Origin: Bacteroidota bacterium | GTDB taxonomy: Bacteria > Bacteroidota > Bacteroidia > Bacteroidales > NBLH01 | Direction of reading: 5' to 3' | Assembly (NCBI GenBank): GCA_025361565.1 | Contig: JANYKN010000116.1 | Coordinates: 186,001 to 250,000 of the forward strand | DNA: 64,000 bases | Shown: in pieces, positions 25,747 to 33,905 of the stretch | How positions within the stretch are numbered: the first letter of the stretch is position 1 | Layout of the letters: each line of letters opens with the position of its first letter | Made by a program: the position numbers and the translations under genes | The notes under the pieces: generated by a model | Told to the model about the DNA's origin: nothing | The model's database searches: none | Seen by the model: the letters and a program-made list of their open reading frames with translations, nothing else

Positions 25747-25894
25747 ACTATTTAAGTTAAAATGATGTTTATATTAATACTTTTAAAAGTGTTAATTTCT
25801 GAAAACTATTCAATAAGCAACAGTCGTTTTATTGGTCATGATATTTTCAATGAACAATTTATTGACCCATGTGTTAAATTAATAAATCAAAATT

Positions 25895-27514
25895 ATGAAA
25901 AATTCACTAATCATATTCCTGATATTTTTATACAAATTTAGTGCATTTGCCCAAAATCAAGCTCCGGATATATTGAAGTATGGTACTGAATTAAATTCAG
26001 GAGATAACTTTGTTAAAATAGTATATGATCTAGTTGATAATGAAAATGATGATATTAAAATCAGTCTAAAAATCTCAAACAATGGAGGAAAAACTTACAC
26101 TTTCCCTGTTGGAGTAGCTAATGGAGATATTGGGTTTCCGGTAAAACCCGGAACAGGTAAAACTATTCTTTGGTATTTTCCAGATACTGTAAGTTTTAAT
26201 AGCTTAATTTCAGGGCGATTTATATTAAAACTGGTTGCAGATGATTTGCATGATTATGATATTCAACAGATTGTTGATCAGGTAGATATGAACAGTCTTT
26301 ATCAAAATCTCAGTTTTATACAGGGAATTAGACATAGAACCGAAGGAGTGCAGCATCTGCAAGAGGTAAAAGATCTAATCGAAAACAAGTTTCTTCAATA
26401 TGGTTTAAATCTGGAAAAAGATGAATTTTCTTACACAAATGATGATGGAAGTAAATATCTTGGCCAAAATATCATTGGTAAACTATGTGGAAATTATGAT
26501 GAAACTGTTTACTATATTATTGATGGTCATTATGATAGCGTAGGTTGGGGGCCTGGAGCTGATGATAATGGATCTGCAGTAGCTGGTGTACTTGAAGCTG
26601 CCCGGATTCTGTCAATAATTCCTTTTGAAAAAAACATTAGGTTTATTGGTTTTGACATGGAAGAAACCAGGATAACCGGAAGTCGTAATTACGTTAGTAA
26701 GGCAATTCCAGCCAATGAACAATTGGCTGGAGTTTTAAATTTTGAAATGATTGGATACTATAAAGACATTCCAAATACCCAAGAAATCCCAGATGGATTT
26801 AATATATTATTCCCAACATTCTATCAACAAGTTGCTGCAAATAATTTCAAAGGTGATTTTGCTTTTAATGTTGCCAATGTTGCATCAAACGATTTAAAAA
26901 TAGTTTTTGATAATTGTGCAGCACAATTTGTTCCTCAATTAAAAGTATATTCTCTTGCTACACCTGGAGTGGGAGAAAGCACTCTAGATCTCCGACGTAG
27001 TGACCATTCAAGCTTCTGGGATGGAGGCTACAAAGCGTTGATGATTAACGACGGTGCCAATTTTAGAAACAAAAATTATCATACAGCCACTGATGTAATT
27101 GACTCGTTGAATTTTACATTTATGAGCAATATAGTAAAAGCAACTATTGCAACCCTTTGTAAACTCGCAGTGCCAATACATGGAATTGCAAGACCATTTC
27201 CGATAAGCGAATATTCAGTAAATGCACCCTTAATTTCAAATAATGCAAAAAGTAAATTAGTAAGAGTTATACCAAATCCTGTTTCAGGCAATGCCACCAT
27301 TTATTATAAAGTACCTAAGGCGGGTATTGTAAAATTAGAAATTTATAATTCCAATGGCATTTTAATTAAAGAACTGGTTAATACTAAACTAGATGCAGGT
27401 GAATATGAGAGTTCAATTTACAATGATGTTTTAAATACAGGCATCTATTTATATAAATATTCCATTGATAAAAGTGTAACTGAAAGTGGTAAAATAGTTT
27501 TTATGAATAAATAA
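25895..27514 (+). CDS. Secreted M28-family metallopeptidase with T9SS sorting domain
   Basis: The 539-residue protein starts with a signal peptide (to about residue 20, SAFAQ). Residues 22-115 form an Ig-like beta domain. The M28 aminopeptidase domain (about 130-430) shows zinc ligands in DGHYDS (H212, D214), GADDNGS (D224), the EE pair E256-E257 in GFDMEETRITGS, and HSSFWDGG toward its end. Several of the five usual co-catalytic ligands are therefore visible. The C-terminal about 80 residues are a type A sorting domain (VIPNPVSGNATIYYKV, then GIYLYKYSID). It should be exported through T9SS and release amino acids from peptides. Upstream lies a 14-bp inverted repeat. Confidence 0.92.
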   Translation: MKNSLIIFLIFLYKFSAFAQNQAPDILKYGTELNSGDNFVKIVYDLVDNENDDIKISLKISNNGGKTYTFPVGVANGDIGFPVKPGTGKTILWYFPDTVSFNSLISGRFILKLVADDLHDYDIQQIVDQVDMNSLYQNLSFIQGIRHRTEGVQHLQEVKDLIENKFLQYGLNLEKDEFSYTNDDGSKYLGQNIIGKLCGNYDETVYYIIDGHYDSVGWGPGADDNGSAVAGVLEAARILSIIPFEKNIRFIGFDMEETRITGSRNYVSKAIPANEQLAGVLNFEMIGYYKDIPNTQEIPDGFNILFPTFYQQVAANNFKGDFAFNVANVASNDLKIVFDNCAAQFVPQLKVYSLATPGVGESTLDLRRSDHSSFWDGGYKALMINDGANFRNKNYHTATDVIDSLNFTFMSNIVKATIATLCKLAVPIHGIARPFPISEYSVNAPLISNNAKSKLVRVIPNPVSGNATIYYKVPKAGIVKLEIYNSNGILIKELVNTKLDAGEYESSIYNDVLNTGIYLYKYSIDKSVTESGKIVFMNK

Positions 27515-27605
27515 GTTATATATTCGGACTATATGAAGAAGATAAAAAAATAGAAATTAATTGAAACTATTGCAAAAAACCAATTCTGGGATTTTCAAAT
27601 TTACA

Positions 27606-28352
27606 TTATTGAATTGATTTTTTTTGTCTTAACATCTCATATAGCAATATTCCGGTTGCTACTGAAACATTTAACGATTCAATTGAACCATAAACTGGAA
27701 TCGATATAAGTTGATCCGAAATTTCCAAAAGTTGAGGAGATATCCCTTGATCTTCTGAACCCATTACAACAGCTGTTGGCTTTAAATATTCTATCGAATT
27801 ATAGTTGGTTGTGGATTTTTCTGTGGCCGCAATGATTTGCAAGCCATTATCTTTTAGCATTTTTATGGTATTCAAAAGACTTTTTGATCGGCAAATTGGA
27901 ATTTTATGCAATGCTCCAGCCGAAGCCTTTATAGCATCAGCATTAATCGCAGCGCTTCCTTTTTCCGGAATTATTATTGCATGAACGCCCGCACATTCAG
28001 CCGTTCTTGCAATTGCACCAAAATTTCTCACATCGGTAACCTGATCAAGTATCAAAATAAATGGATCTTCGCCATCTTCATATATTCCTGGTAAAATGGT
28101 TTGAATATCGTAATAAACTATTTCTGAAAGAAAGGCAACAACTCCTTGATGATTTTTTGAATCCCACACCTTAAATTTCTCAGCTGGAAGATATTGAAAA
28201 GGAATTCCATAAGTTTTTGTTGCCTGATGTAGTTCCTTAATTAAAGGACTATTTAAACTTCGTTGAATAATAACTTTATCTATTTCTTTTCCAGCCTTTA
28301 TTGCTTCCAAAACTGCCCTGATACCAAAAATTGAATTTTTACCTTTTTCCAT
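27606..28352 (-). CDS. rlmB: 23S rRNA (guanosine-2'-O-)-methyltransferase RlmB (SpoU family)
   Basis: The 248-residue protein has an N-terminal SpoU substrate-binding domain (IFGIRAVLEAIKAGKEIDKV) and a C-terminal SPOUT knot domain. The three SpoU motifs are visible: DQVTDVRNFGAIARTAECAG, VVMGSEDQGISPQLLEISD and IPVYGSIESLNVSVATGILLYE. The last holds the knot that binds S-adenosylmethionine. It should 2'-O-methylate a guanosine in 23S rRNA, or a related RNA, in the cytoplasm. It lies 35 bp after the GWxTD lipoprotein gene on the same strand and may be co-transcribed with it. Convergent with the M28 gene. Confidence 0.93.
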   Translation of the reverse strand: MEKGKNSIFGIRAVLEAIKAGKEIDKVIIQRSLNSPLIKELHQATKTYGIPFQYLPAEKFKVWDSKNHQGVVAFLSEIVYYDIQTILPGIYEDGEDPFILILDQVTDVRNFGAIARTAECAGVHAIIIPEKGSAAINADAIKASAGALHKIPICRSKSLLNTIKMLKDNGLQIIAATEKSTTNYNSIEYLKPTAVVMGSEDQGISPQLLEISDQLISIPVYGSIESLNVSVATGILLYEMLRQKKSIQ

Positions 28353-28387
28353 TCTATTCCTTTTCTCTATTATTGAATATTTATTTT

Positions 28388-29671
28388 TTAATTAAAGACG
28401 TTATAAACTTTTCCTTCGCGCCAGCTTTCAACGGCTTTTGACCAGAATTGCCTGAAATCAATATTTCTTTCCAATAAAAAATCATTATCAGTATATTGAT
28501 TTGGCACCCGATTAAAAACAAATTGCAAATATCTGGAGTTTAGTTTATCAGAATAAATCCAGGTTTCTTTTTCTGGAGTTTTTGTAACTGATTTTGGTGG
28601 TCCGAAAATAAGATATATCATTCCTCTATCAGTTCGCCAACCTTCTGTAAAAGAAGTAAAGTAAGTATTGGCATAAAATGCCCGATTGTAATAAATCCTT
28701 ATCAACTCCCTCGATCTGTTAATATCTTTGGCAGCTCCTAACCAAAATTTATCGACCGATAATTTTTTATTAGAACTTTTTAATATTTCATTGAATTCGA
28801 TTGTACTGGTCAAATATTCCAAAGGAAATACAAGACTTTCGCTTGTTTTGAGATATGGAAAATCAACCCCCGCATTTAATAAACCTAAGCCCTCAACGGA
28901 ATTTGTATCAACCTGAATAAAATAAAAACCATTTTTTTGTTCTCTGAACTGAAACTCATTTTGTCCACTAACTGAAAATATACTATCAGTAGTTAAAGCA
29001 ACTGGTGGTCGAATCATTGATGAATATGGCGGGTATGGCAATGGTTCTTGTCTACTACAATATCGTATATATAAACTATCAACAGATTTTTTATGGTGAA
29101 TTGCAAATACCTGATCATTTCTAAAATAATTTTTAAAATATGGCAGGTTGGTGCCTTTTTGCTCAATCAGGAAATTTTGTCGTGCGCCAAGACCTTCTTT
29201 ATTAACAAGAATATACTCCTCAACACTTGCTTGTCTTAAAACATCGGTAGTAATAATGTGTAGATAATATTTCGATAAACCTGTTTCTTTAATATTAAGA
29301 TAAGTAATGGCATTGTTTTGATCTTTTCTTTTCTTTATTTCGTATAATGCACTAGCGCTGTCAATATAATTTGATAGATTATCGAAAGGATAAATTTGAT
29401 ATTCAATTTTAACTTTTCCCTGTGAACTTCTGTTTGGGCCAATAGGAGCAAACATCAATTCATCAAGGTAAATTTTTGTGTATAAACGACTATTTTGTGA
29501 TTCAGTATGATAAACAAAATATTCTGGATGAATACGATAAATAAACGGGTTATATATTGCACTTGAAACCTGTTTTTTATCATTCGATGTAGTAGTTGTC
29601 AAAGGAAAACATGATGACAAAAGAAACAATATTGCTGTAGTATAAAATAAATATAAAATATGCTTTTTCAC
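28388..29671 (-). CDS. GWxTD-domain lipoprotein
   Basis: The 427-residue protein has a lipoprotein signal with Cys at about residue 21 (LFLLSSCFP). The GWxTD domain covers the C-terminal third: GWRTDRGMIYLIFGPPKS, then KETWIYSDK and LQFVFNRV. The middle contains Ig-like strands seen in members of this Bacteroidota family, whose role is unknown. It is likely anchored in the outer or inner membrane facing the periplasm. The start codon is GTG at 29671 (GTG AAA AAG CAT), supported by the immediate basic-hydrophobic leader. rlmB follows by 35 bp on the same strand. Confidence 0.88.
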   Translation of the reverse strand: MKKHILYLFYTTAILFLLSSCFPLTTTTSNDKKQVSSAIYNPFIYRIHPEYFVYHTESQNSRLYTKIYLDELMFAPIGPNRSSQGKVKIEYQIYPFDNLSNYIDSASALYEIKKRKDQNNAITYLNIKETGLSKYYLHIITTDVLRQASVEEYILVNKEGLGARQNFLIEQKGTNLPYFKNYFRNDQVFAIHHKKSVDSLYIRYCSRQEPLPYPPYSSMIRPPVALTTDSIFSVSGQNEFQFREQKNGFYFIQVDTNSVEGLGLLNAGVDFPYLKTSESLVFPLEYLTSTIEFNEILKSSNKKLSVDKFWLGAAKDINRSRELIRIYYNRAFYANTYFTSFTEGWRTDRGMIYLIFGPPKSVTKTPEKETWIYSDKLNSRYLQFVFNRVPNQYTDNDFLLERNIDFRQFWSKAVESWREGKVYNVFN

Positions 29672-30176
29672 AAGTAAATGATTTAGTTTTGAGCGTATTA
29701 TTTAAAAATATTCCAAATTGACTTAATTTTCGAATTTATTTAATCATCCTTCAAATCTATTCATTTTTTCTTTGTCTGTAAAAATAGACTGTCATTTTGG
29801 CCTCAAAAAAGTGATGTTTGCAGTATTAACAATTTAATCCACCTTAATTTTTGAAATGCTTAAAATTATGTGCTTGATAAACGTCCAAAATTAATAAAAA
29901 GTTTTTGTCCATCTGCATTTTTGAATTTTGTTTTTGAATTGGGATATTTTTAATTCAGATTTATTTCGAAATTAGTCTCTAATTTTCATATTAATTGAAA
30001 GAAAAAAATGAAGATCCGATTATTAATTCAGCAATAAGTATTTCATTTTCAAAAGTATCTAATTTCTTTATAAAATGATATGCTGATATCATCATCATTC
30101 ATTGCTGCACATTTAAATAATCATATTTTAATAAATATAACCCCAAATTGATAACCGGGCAATTTAAAATGGTTGT

Positions 30177-30205
30177 ATAAAAAAAGCCACTCAAAAGAGT
30201 GGCTT
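30177..30205 (-). terminator. Rho-independent terminator of a minus-strand small transcript
   Basis: AAGCCACTC (30184-30192) pairs perfectly with GAGTGGCTT (30197-30205) around a 4-nt loop; on the minus strand it is followed by TTTTTAT, giving seven consecutive T after GGC. No annotated minus-strand gene lies within 340 bp upstream of it, so it must end a short transcript. Confidence 0.85.
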
Positions 30206-30301
30206 CCAACCTATTACCTTTAATTATTAATCCGAATCTTAGCCAAACAATCCAATATTTTTCTGAAAATGTTTAGTTAAAAAGGATAACTTCATTAACC
30301 G
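30184..30301 (-). ncRNA. Candidate sigma-54-dependent small RNA (about 120 nt)
   Basis: A sigma-54-like promoter (30327-30312, minus strand) predicts transcription start near 30301, and the intrinsic terminator ends it near 30180, giving about 120 nt. The body has no long ORF. GTTAA/TTAAC segments near its 5' end could form a weak stem. It contains a short ORF (see 30241-30295), so it may instead be a micropeptide mRNA. The boundaries are predictions from promoter spacing and the hairpin. Confidence 0.45.
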
Positions 30302-30304
30302 CAT
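30239..30304 (-). CDS. Possible micropeptide, 18-21 codons
   Basis: From ATG at 30304 the frame reads MRLMKLSFLTKHFQKNIGLFG and stops at 30239-30241. The inner ATG at 30295 (MKLSFLTKHF...) is preferred, because the predicted transcription start is near 30301, downstream of the first ATG. The peptide would be small, basic and moderately hydrophobic. The leader of only about 6 nt argues for weak or leaderless translation. It is divergent from an ABC exporter operon and could be its cargo or just chance; there is no homology evidence. Confidence 0.2.
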   Translation of the reverse strand: MRLMKLSFLTKHFQKNIGLFG

Positions 30305-30311
30305 AGATTTA

Positions 30312-30327
30312 TTCAAGTAATGTGCCA
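30312..30327 (-). promoter_or_regulatory. Sigma-54-like promoter, minus strand
   Basis: On the minus strand TGGCACA-TTAC-TTGAA matches the sigma-54 consensus TGGCACR-N4-TTGCW at all positions but one (A for C in the -12 element). GG and the -12 G keep the N10 spacing. Predicted start about 30301. It fires into the candidate small RNA. Confidence 0.55.
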
Positions 30328-30394
30328 AAACTTATAATTACCTGATATGCAATACTTTTATGTAATTATATTTAATTAAATTTTTTGTGGGGAT

Positions 30395-30430
30395 TGTCCG
30401 AAAATGGGATTATGTGTTCATTTTCGGGCA
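30395..30430. promoter_or_regulatory. Palindromic candidate activator-binding site
   Basis: TGTCCGAAAATG (30395-30406) and CATTTTCGGGCA (30419-30430) are reverse complements with one mismatch, separated by 12 bp. Its centre (30412.5) is 93 bp from the centre of each flanking sigma-54-like promoter, the usual range for an NtrC-type enhancer-binding protein. No such regulator gene is in the window. Confidence 0.6.
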
Positions 30431-30497
30431 TATTTAAATCTTCCACAATCTACAACAAATCATATTAAACATTTGAATTATAACATATTATAAAAAA

Positions 30498-30513
30498 TGG
30501 CACGGAAACTGTA
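30498..30513 (+). promoter_or_regulatory. Sigma-54-like promoter of the ABC efflux operon
   Basis: TGGCACG-GAAA-CTGTA has a perfect -24 element and a degenerate -12 element (CTGT instead of TTGC), with GG-N10-G spacing kept. The predicted start near 30523 leaves a leader of about 26 nt before the ATPase ATG at 30549. Confidence 0.55.
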
Positions 30514-30548
30514 AATTCAATTTCAACCATTATCTTATAATTATTTTC

Positions 30549-31265
30549 ATGATCCGAATAGAAAATTTGCACAAGAGTTATACAACAGGCGTAAATAAAC
30601 TGCATGTAATTAAAGGTATTGACTTAAGGATTGAGGCCGGAGAGCTTGTTTCAATCATGGGCTCTTCAGGTTCTGGAAAATCGACCTTGTTAAATATAGT
30701 TGGCATTCTTGACAATTATGATCAGGGAAGTTATCACCTTGACAATATGCTGATTACTGAAATGTCTGAAAAAAAAGCCGCCCTTTTACGAAATAAATAC
30801 ATCGGTTTTGTTTTTCAATCGTTTAATCTAATTTCATTTAAAAATGCAATGGAAAATGTTGCACTGCCACTATATTATCAAAATGTGAGCAGAAAAAAAA
30901 GGAATATTGCAGCCATGGAATTTTTAGATAGAATGGGACTAAAGGATTGGGCCAATCATTTGCCAAATGAGCTTTCGGGAGGACAAAAACAACGAATTGC
31001 CATTGCTCGGTCAATGATCACAAAACCAAAGATAATTCTTGCCGATGAACCAACAGGTGCACTTGATACTGCAACTTCATACGATGTAATGAAACTTTTC
31101 AAAGAAATCAATGATTTAGGAATTACTGTAATTATAGTAACCCACGAAAAAGACATCTCTGAAATGACCAACAAGATCATCCGCTTAAAAGACGGATTAA
31201 TTGAGTCGGTAAATGGAACAAAGATTTTAGTTGAAGATCATGTAAATGAAATGAGCAATGTTTGA
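30549..31265 (+). CDS. ABC transporter ATPase, MacB/LolD type
   Basis: The 238-residue ATPase has Walker A GSSGSGKST (38-46), Q-loop in FVFQSFNL (88-95), signature LSGGQKQR (142-149), Walker B IILADEPTGALD (162-173) and the switch His in VIIVTHEKD. It drives the two following permeases, whose genes start with an 8-bp overlap (31258). It belongs to the group that powers mechanotransmission-type export from the periplasm or lipoprotein release. It is the first gene of a four-gene operon under a sigma-54-like promoter. It might also serve the ATPase-less permease at 9756, which is speculation. Confidence 0.95.
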   Translation: MIRIENLHKSYTTGVNKLHVIKGIDLRIEAGELVSIMGSSGSGKSTLLNIVGILDNYDQGSYHLDNMLITEMSEKKAALLRNKYIGFVFQSFNLISFKNAMENVALPLYYQNVSRKKRNIAAMEFLDRMGLKDWANHLPNELSGGQKQRIAIARSMITKPKIILADEPTGALDTATSYDVMKLFKEINDLGITVIIVTHEKDISEMTNKIIRLKDGLIESVNGTKILVEDHVNEMSNV

Positions 31266-32487
31266 TCAAGATAAATGGCAGGAAATTTTAAGTACCATTA
31301 AGAAAAACAAGCTTCGGTCTTTTTTAACCGGATTTAGTGTTGCATGGGGTATATTTATGCTTATTATATTGCTAGGTTCAGGAAAAGGACTTCAAAATGG
31401 TGTTGAAACTGAATTTAAACAAGACGCTATTAATAGCATTTGGATTTATCCTGGCCAAACGAGTATACCTTATAAAGGTTATTCGCTGGGCAGACAAATT
31501 AAAATGACAAATAATGATTATGATGAGGTAAACAAAAATGTAAAGGATCTGGAATACATTTCTGCCAGGTTTAATGCAAGTTGGTCAGGTAGTATTTCGT
31601 ATAAAAACGAATATGGCAGTTTTGATATCATTAGTTGTAATCCTGGCTGTCAACAAATTGAAAATGCAAGTATAAAAGAGGGTAGATTCATTAATCAGCC
31701 CGATATTGAAAAATTTAGAAAAGTTGCAATTATAGGATTAAAAGTAGTAGATGCATTATTTAAAGATAGCGTAAATCCTATTGGAAAGTATTTAAAGGTG
31801 AACGGAATACCATTTGAGGTAGTTGGGGTATTTTCAGATCCAAACGAGCGCGACATGAATCGAATATACGTACCCGTTTCAACAGCACAAAAAGTATTTA
31901 ACGGAGGCAATACCATTCATAACCTTTCATTTACGACTACTGGAACTCCAGAGGAAAGTAAAAAATTGGTTGAGTATTTACGAAACGATTTTGCAAAACG
32001 GCATAATTTTGATCCAACTGATATGCAAGCCCTTTATATAAACAATACCCTAGAAAGATACGAACAGTTTCAAAACATGTTTAAAGGCATCCGGATTTTT
32101 GTATGGATTATTGGAATCGGAACTATTATAGCAGGAATCGTTGGTGTTAGCAACATTATGATGATTGTTGTTAAAGAAAGAACCAAAGAAATTGGAATTA
32201 GAAAAGCAATTGGAGCTTCGCCGGGATCTATTATTTCTTTGATTTTGCTTGAAAGTGTATTGATTACCAGCTTTGCAGGTTATGTTGGACTTGTTTTAGG
32301 AGTAGGGCTGCTTCAGCTTCTTTCAAAAGCTATGGAGAACGTTCCTTTTATCAAAGATCCACAAGCAGATTTTTCAGTAGCAATTTACGCAACACTATTA
32401 TTGATTATATCCGGTGCTATTGCAGGATTTGTGCCAGCAAACAGAGCGGCTAGAATAAAACCAATTATTGCTTTGCGCGATGAATAA
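31258..32487 (+). CDS. MacB/FtsX-type ABC permease (first of two)
   Basis: The 409-residue protein starts MFDQDKWQEILSTIKKNKLR and has one membrane helix at about 25-45, a periplasmic MacB_PCD domain, and three C-terminal membrane helices (IFVWIIGIGTIIAGIVGVSN, LILLESVLITSFAGYVGLVL, LLLIISGAIAGFVPA). The coupling helix region is KERTKEIGIRKAIGASP. The gene overlaps the ATPase stop by 8 bp, implying translational coupling. It is a close paralogue of the next gene, so the exporter may be a heterodimer. Substrate unknown. Confidence 0.92.
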   Translation: MFDQDKWQEILSTIKKNKLRSFLTGFSVAWGIFMLIILLGSGKGLQNGVETEFKQDAINSIWIYPGQTSIPYKGYSLGRQIKMTNNDYDEVNKNVKDLEYISARFNASWSGSISYKNEYGSFDIISCNPGCQQIENASIKEGRFINQPDIEKFRKVAIIGLKVVDALFKDSVNPIGKYLKVNGIPFEVVGVFSDPNERDMNRIYVPVSTAQKVFNGGNTIHNLSFTTTGTPEESKKLVEYLRNDFAKRHNFDPTDMQALYINNTLERYEQFQNMFKGIRIFVWIIGIGTIIAGIVGVSNIMMIVVKERTKEIGIRKAIGASPGSIISLILLESVLITSFAGYVGLVLGVGLLQLLSKAMENVPFIKDPQADFSVAIYATLLLIISGAIAGFVPANRAARIKPIIALRDE

Positions 32488-32494
32488 GTCACTG

Positions 32495-32561
32495 GAAATT
32501 AGAAATTAAAAATTGAAAATTCTCCAATAATCAATATTCAATAATCAATAATCAATACAAT
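32495..32561. repeat. Degenerate heptanucleotide repeats before a start codon
   Basis: The gap between the two permeases contains 7-nt units: GAAATTA, GAAATTA, AAAATTG, AAAATTC, then CAATAAT, CAATATT, CAATAAT, CAATAAT, CAATACA from 32525 to 32559, abutting the ATG at 32562. It resembles the array at 58856-58970. Confidence 0.7.
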
Positions 32562-33827
32562 ATGTTCGATCTGGATAGATGGCAGGAAATTTACACAGCA
32601 TTAAAGAGCAATAAGCTTAGAACCTTCCTCACTGCCTTTGGAGTTTTCTGGGGTATTTTTATGCTAATGGTTATGTTAGGTTCCGGTAAAGGACTCGAAA
32701 ATTCTGTATTTGAAGATATGGGCGATTTTGCATCAAACAGTGCATTTATTTGGGCTCAAAAAACCAGTATGCCTTATGAAGGATATCCGCGTGGTAGAAA
32801 TTATAATTTCACCAATGACGACATGAAGGCTCTTAAAGATAATATTGATGAAATCGATTTACTCTCACCTAGGCTTCAAGGCTGGGCTGCAGGCGATGGA
32901 CAGAATAATGTTACTAGAGGCCTCAAAACTGGAGCATTTAACATTCAGGGGGATTATCCTCAAATAAATTTGATTGATCCGAACAAAATGTTGAAAGGAA
33001 GGTTTGTTAATGACAAAGATATTGAAGAAAGCAGAAAAGTGTGTGTGATAGGCCCTCGCGTTCTTGAAGTTTTGTTCAATAAGGAAGAAGAGCCAATTGG
33101 TCAATATATTCGAATAAAAGGAGTTTATTTTCAGGTGGTAGGAGTTTTTAAACCTAAAAATAAGATTAATATTGGTGGTGACAAGGAGCAAACTATTTTT
33201 CTACCTTTTACATCACTTCAGAAAGCTTATAATTTTGGAGATGAAGTGCATTATTTTTCTGTTACCGCTAAAGAGAATATTCCAGTTTCTATTGTAGATA
33301 AAAAATGTAGAGACTTAATACGTGAAAGACACCATATAAACCCTGCTGATGATCAAGCAGTCGGCGGCTTTAACCTCGAAGAAGAATTTAATAAAATGAG
33401 AGGGCTTTTTAAAGGAATAGCTGCTCTTATGTGGATTGTAGGCGTAGGAACGCTTCTGGCTGGTGTAATTGGAGTAAGTAACATCATGCTTATTATTATT
33501 AAAGAAAGAACAAAGGAGATTGGCATTCAAAGGGCTTTAGGAGCAACACCGGCAAAAATTATTAGCCAAATTATTATGGAATCTGTGTTTCTAACTGCAT
33601 TTGCAGGATACATAGGTATGGTTTTTGGAGTCTTTTTAATCGAAGCCATCAATTATTTGCTCGAAACGTCAGGTGCAAATACCGATATGTTTAAACATCC
33701 CGGAGTGGATTTTAATATAGCTATTTCAGCTTTAATTATACTTGTTGTTTCAGGCATTTTTGCAGGAATGATACCTGCGCAAAGGGCAATAAGCATTAAA
33801 CCGATCGATGCACTTCGCGATGAGTAA
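32562..33827 (+). CDS. MacB/FtsX-type ABC permease (second of two)
   Basis: The 421-residue protein parallels the preceding one: MFDLDRWQEIYTALKSNKLR, an N-terminal membrane helix, the periplasmic domain, and a C-terminal three-helix bundle with KERTKEIGIQRALGATP and the tail RAISIKPIDALRDE. Identity with the first permease is obvious along the membrane parts and low in the periplasmic part, which is the pattern expected of a duplicated heterodimer. The 74-bp gap from the first permease is filled with heptanucleotide repeats. It is followed after 78 bp by the fusion protein. Confidence 0.92.
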   Translation: MFDLDRWQEIYTALKSNKLRTFLTAFGVFWGIFMLMVMLGSGKGLENSVFEDMGDFASNSAFIWAQKTSMPYEGYPRGRNYNFTNDDMKALKDNIDEIDLLSPRLQGWAAGDGQNNVTRGLKTGAFNIQGDYPQINLIDPNKMLKGRFVNDKDIEESRKVCVIGPRVLEVLFNKEEEPIGQYIRIKGVYFQVVGVFKPKNKINIGGDKEQTIFLPFTSLQKAYNFGDEVHYFSVTAKENIPVSIVDKKCRDLIRERHHINPADDQAVGGFNLEEEFNKMRGLFKGIAALMWIVGVGTLLAGVIGVSNIMLIIIKERTKEIGIQRALGATPAKIISQIIMESVFLTAFAGYIGMVFGVFLIEAINYLLETSGANTDMFKHPGVDFNIAISALIILVVSGIFAGMIPAQRAISIKPIDALRDE

Positions 33828-33905
33828 TTGGAATCTATTATGGTCATCAGAATTACCTTTTTAACTTCAGGCACTAAATAAAATATTAATATAAAATCAA
33901 TTAAA

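Larger units (their letters stand above)
25449..25894. other. Intergenic region, 446 bp, divergent promoters
   Basis: It separates lepB (minus) from the M28 peptidase gene (plus). It contains the lepB promoter and a 14-bp perfect inverted repeat at 25711-25746. No ORF is visible. Confidence 0.5.
29672..30548. other. Intergenic region, 877 bp, regulatory
   Basis: This is the longest gene-free stretch in the window. About 29672-30180 is AT-rich and shows nothing I can support beyond the presumed promoter of the GWxTD gene. From 30184 to 30548 it holds a minus-strand terminator, a candidate small RNA or micro-ORF, two divergent sigma-54-like promoters and a central palindrome, listed separately. 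Confidence 0.6.
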
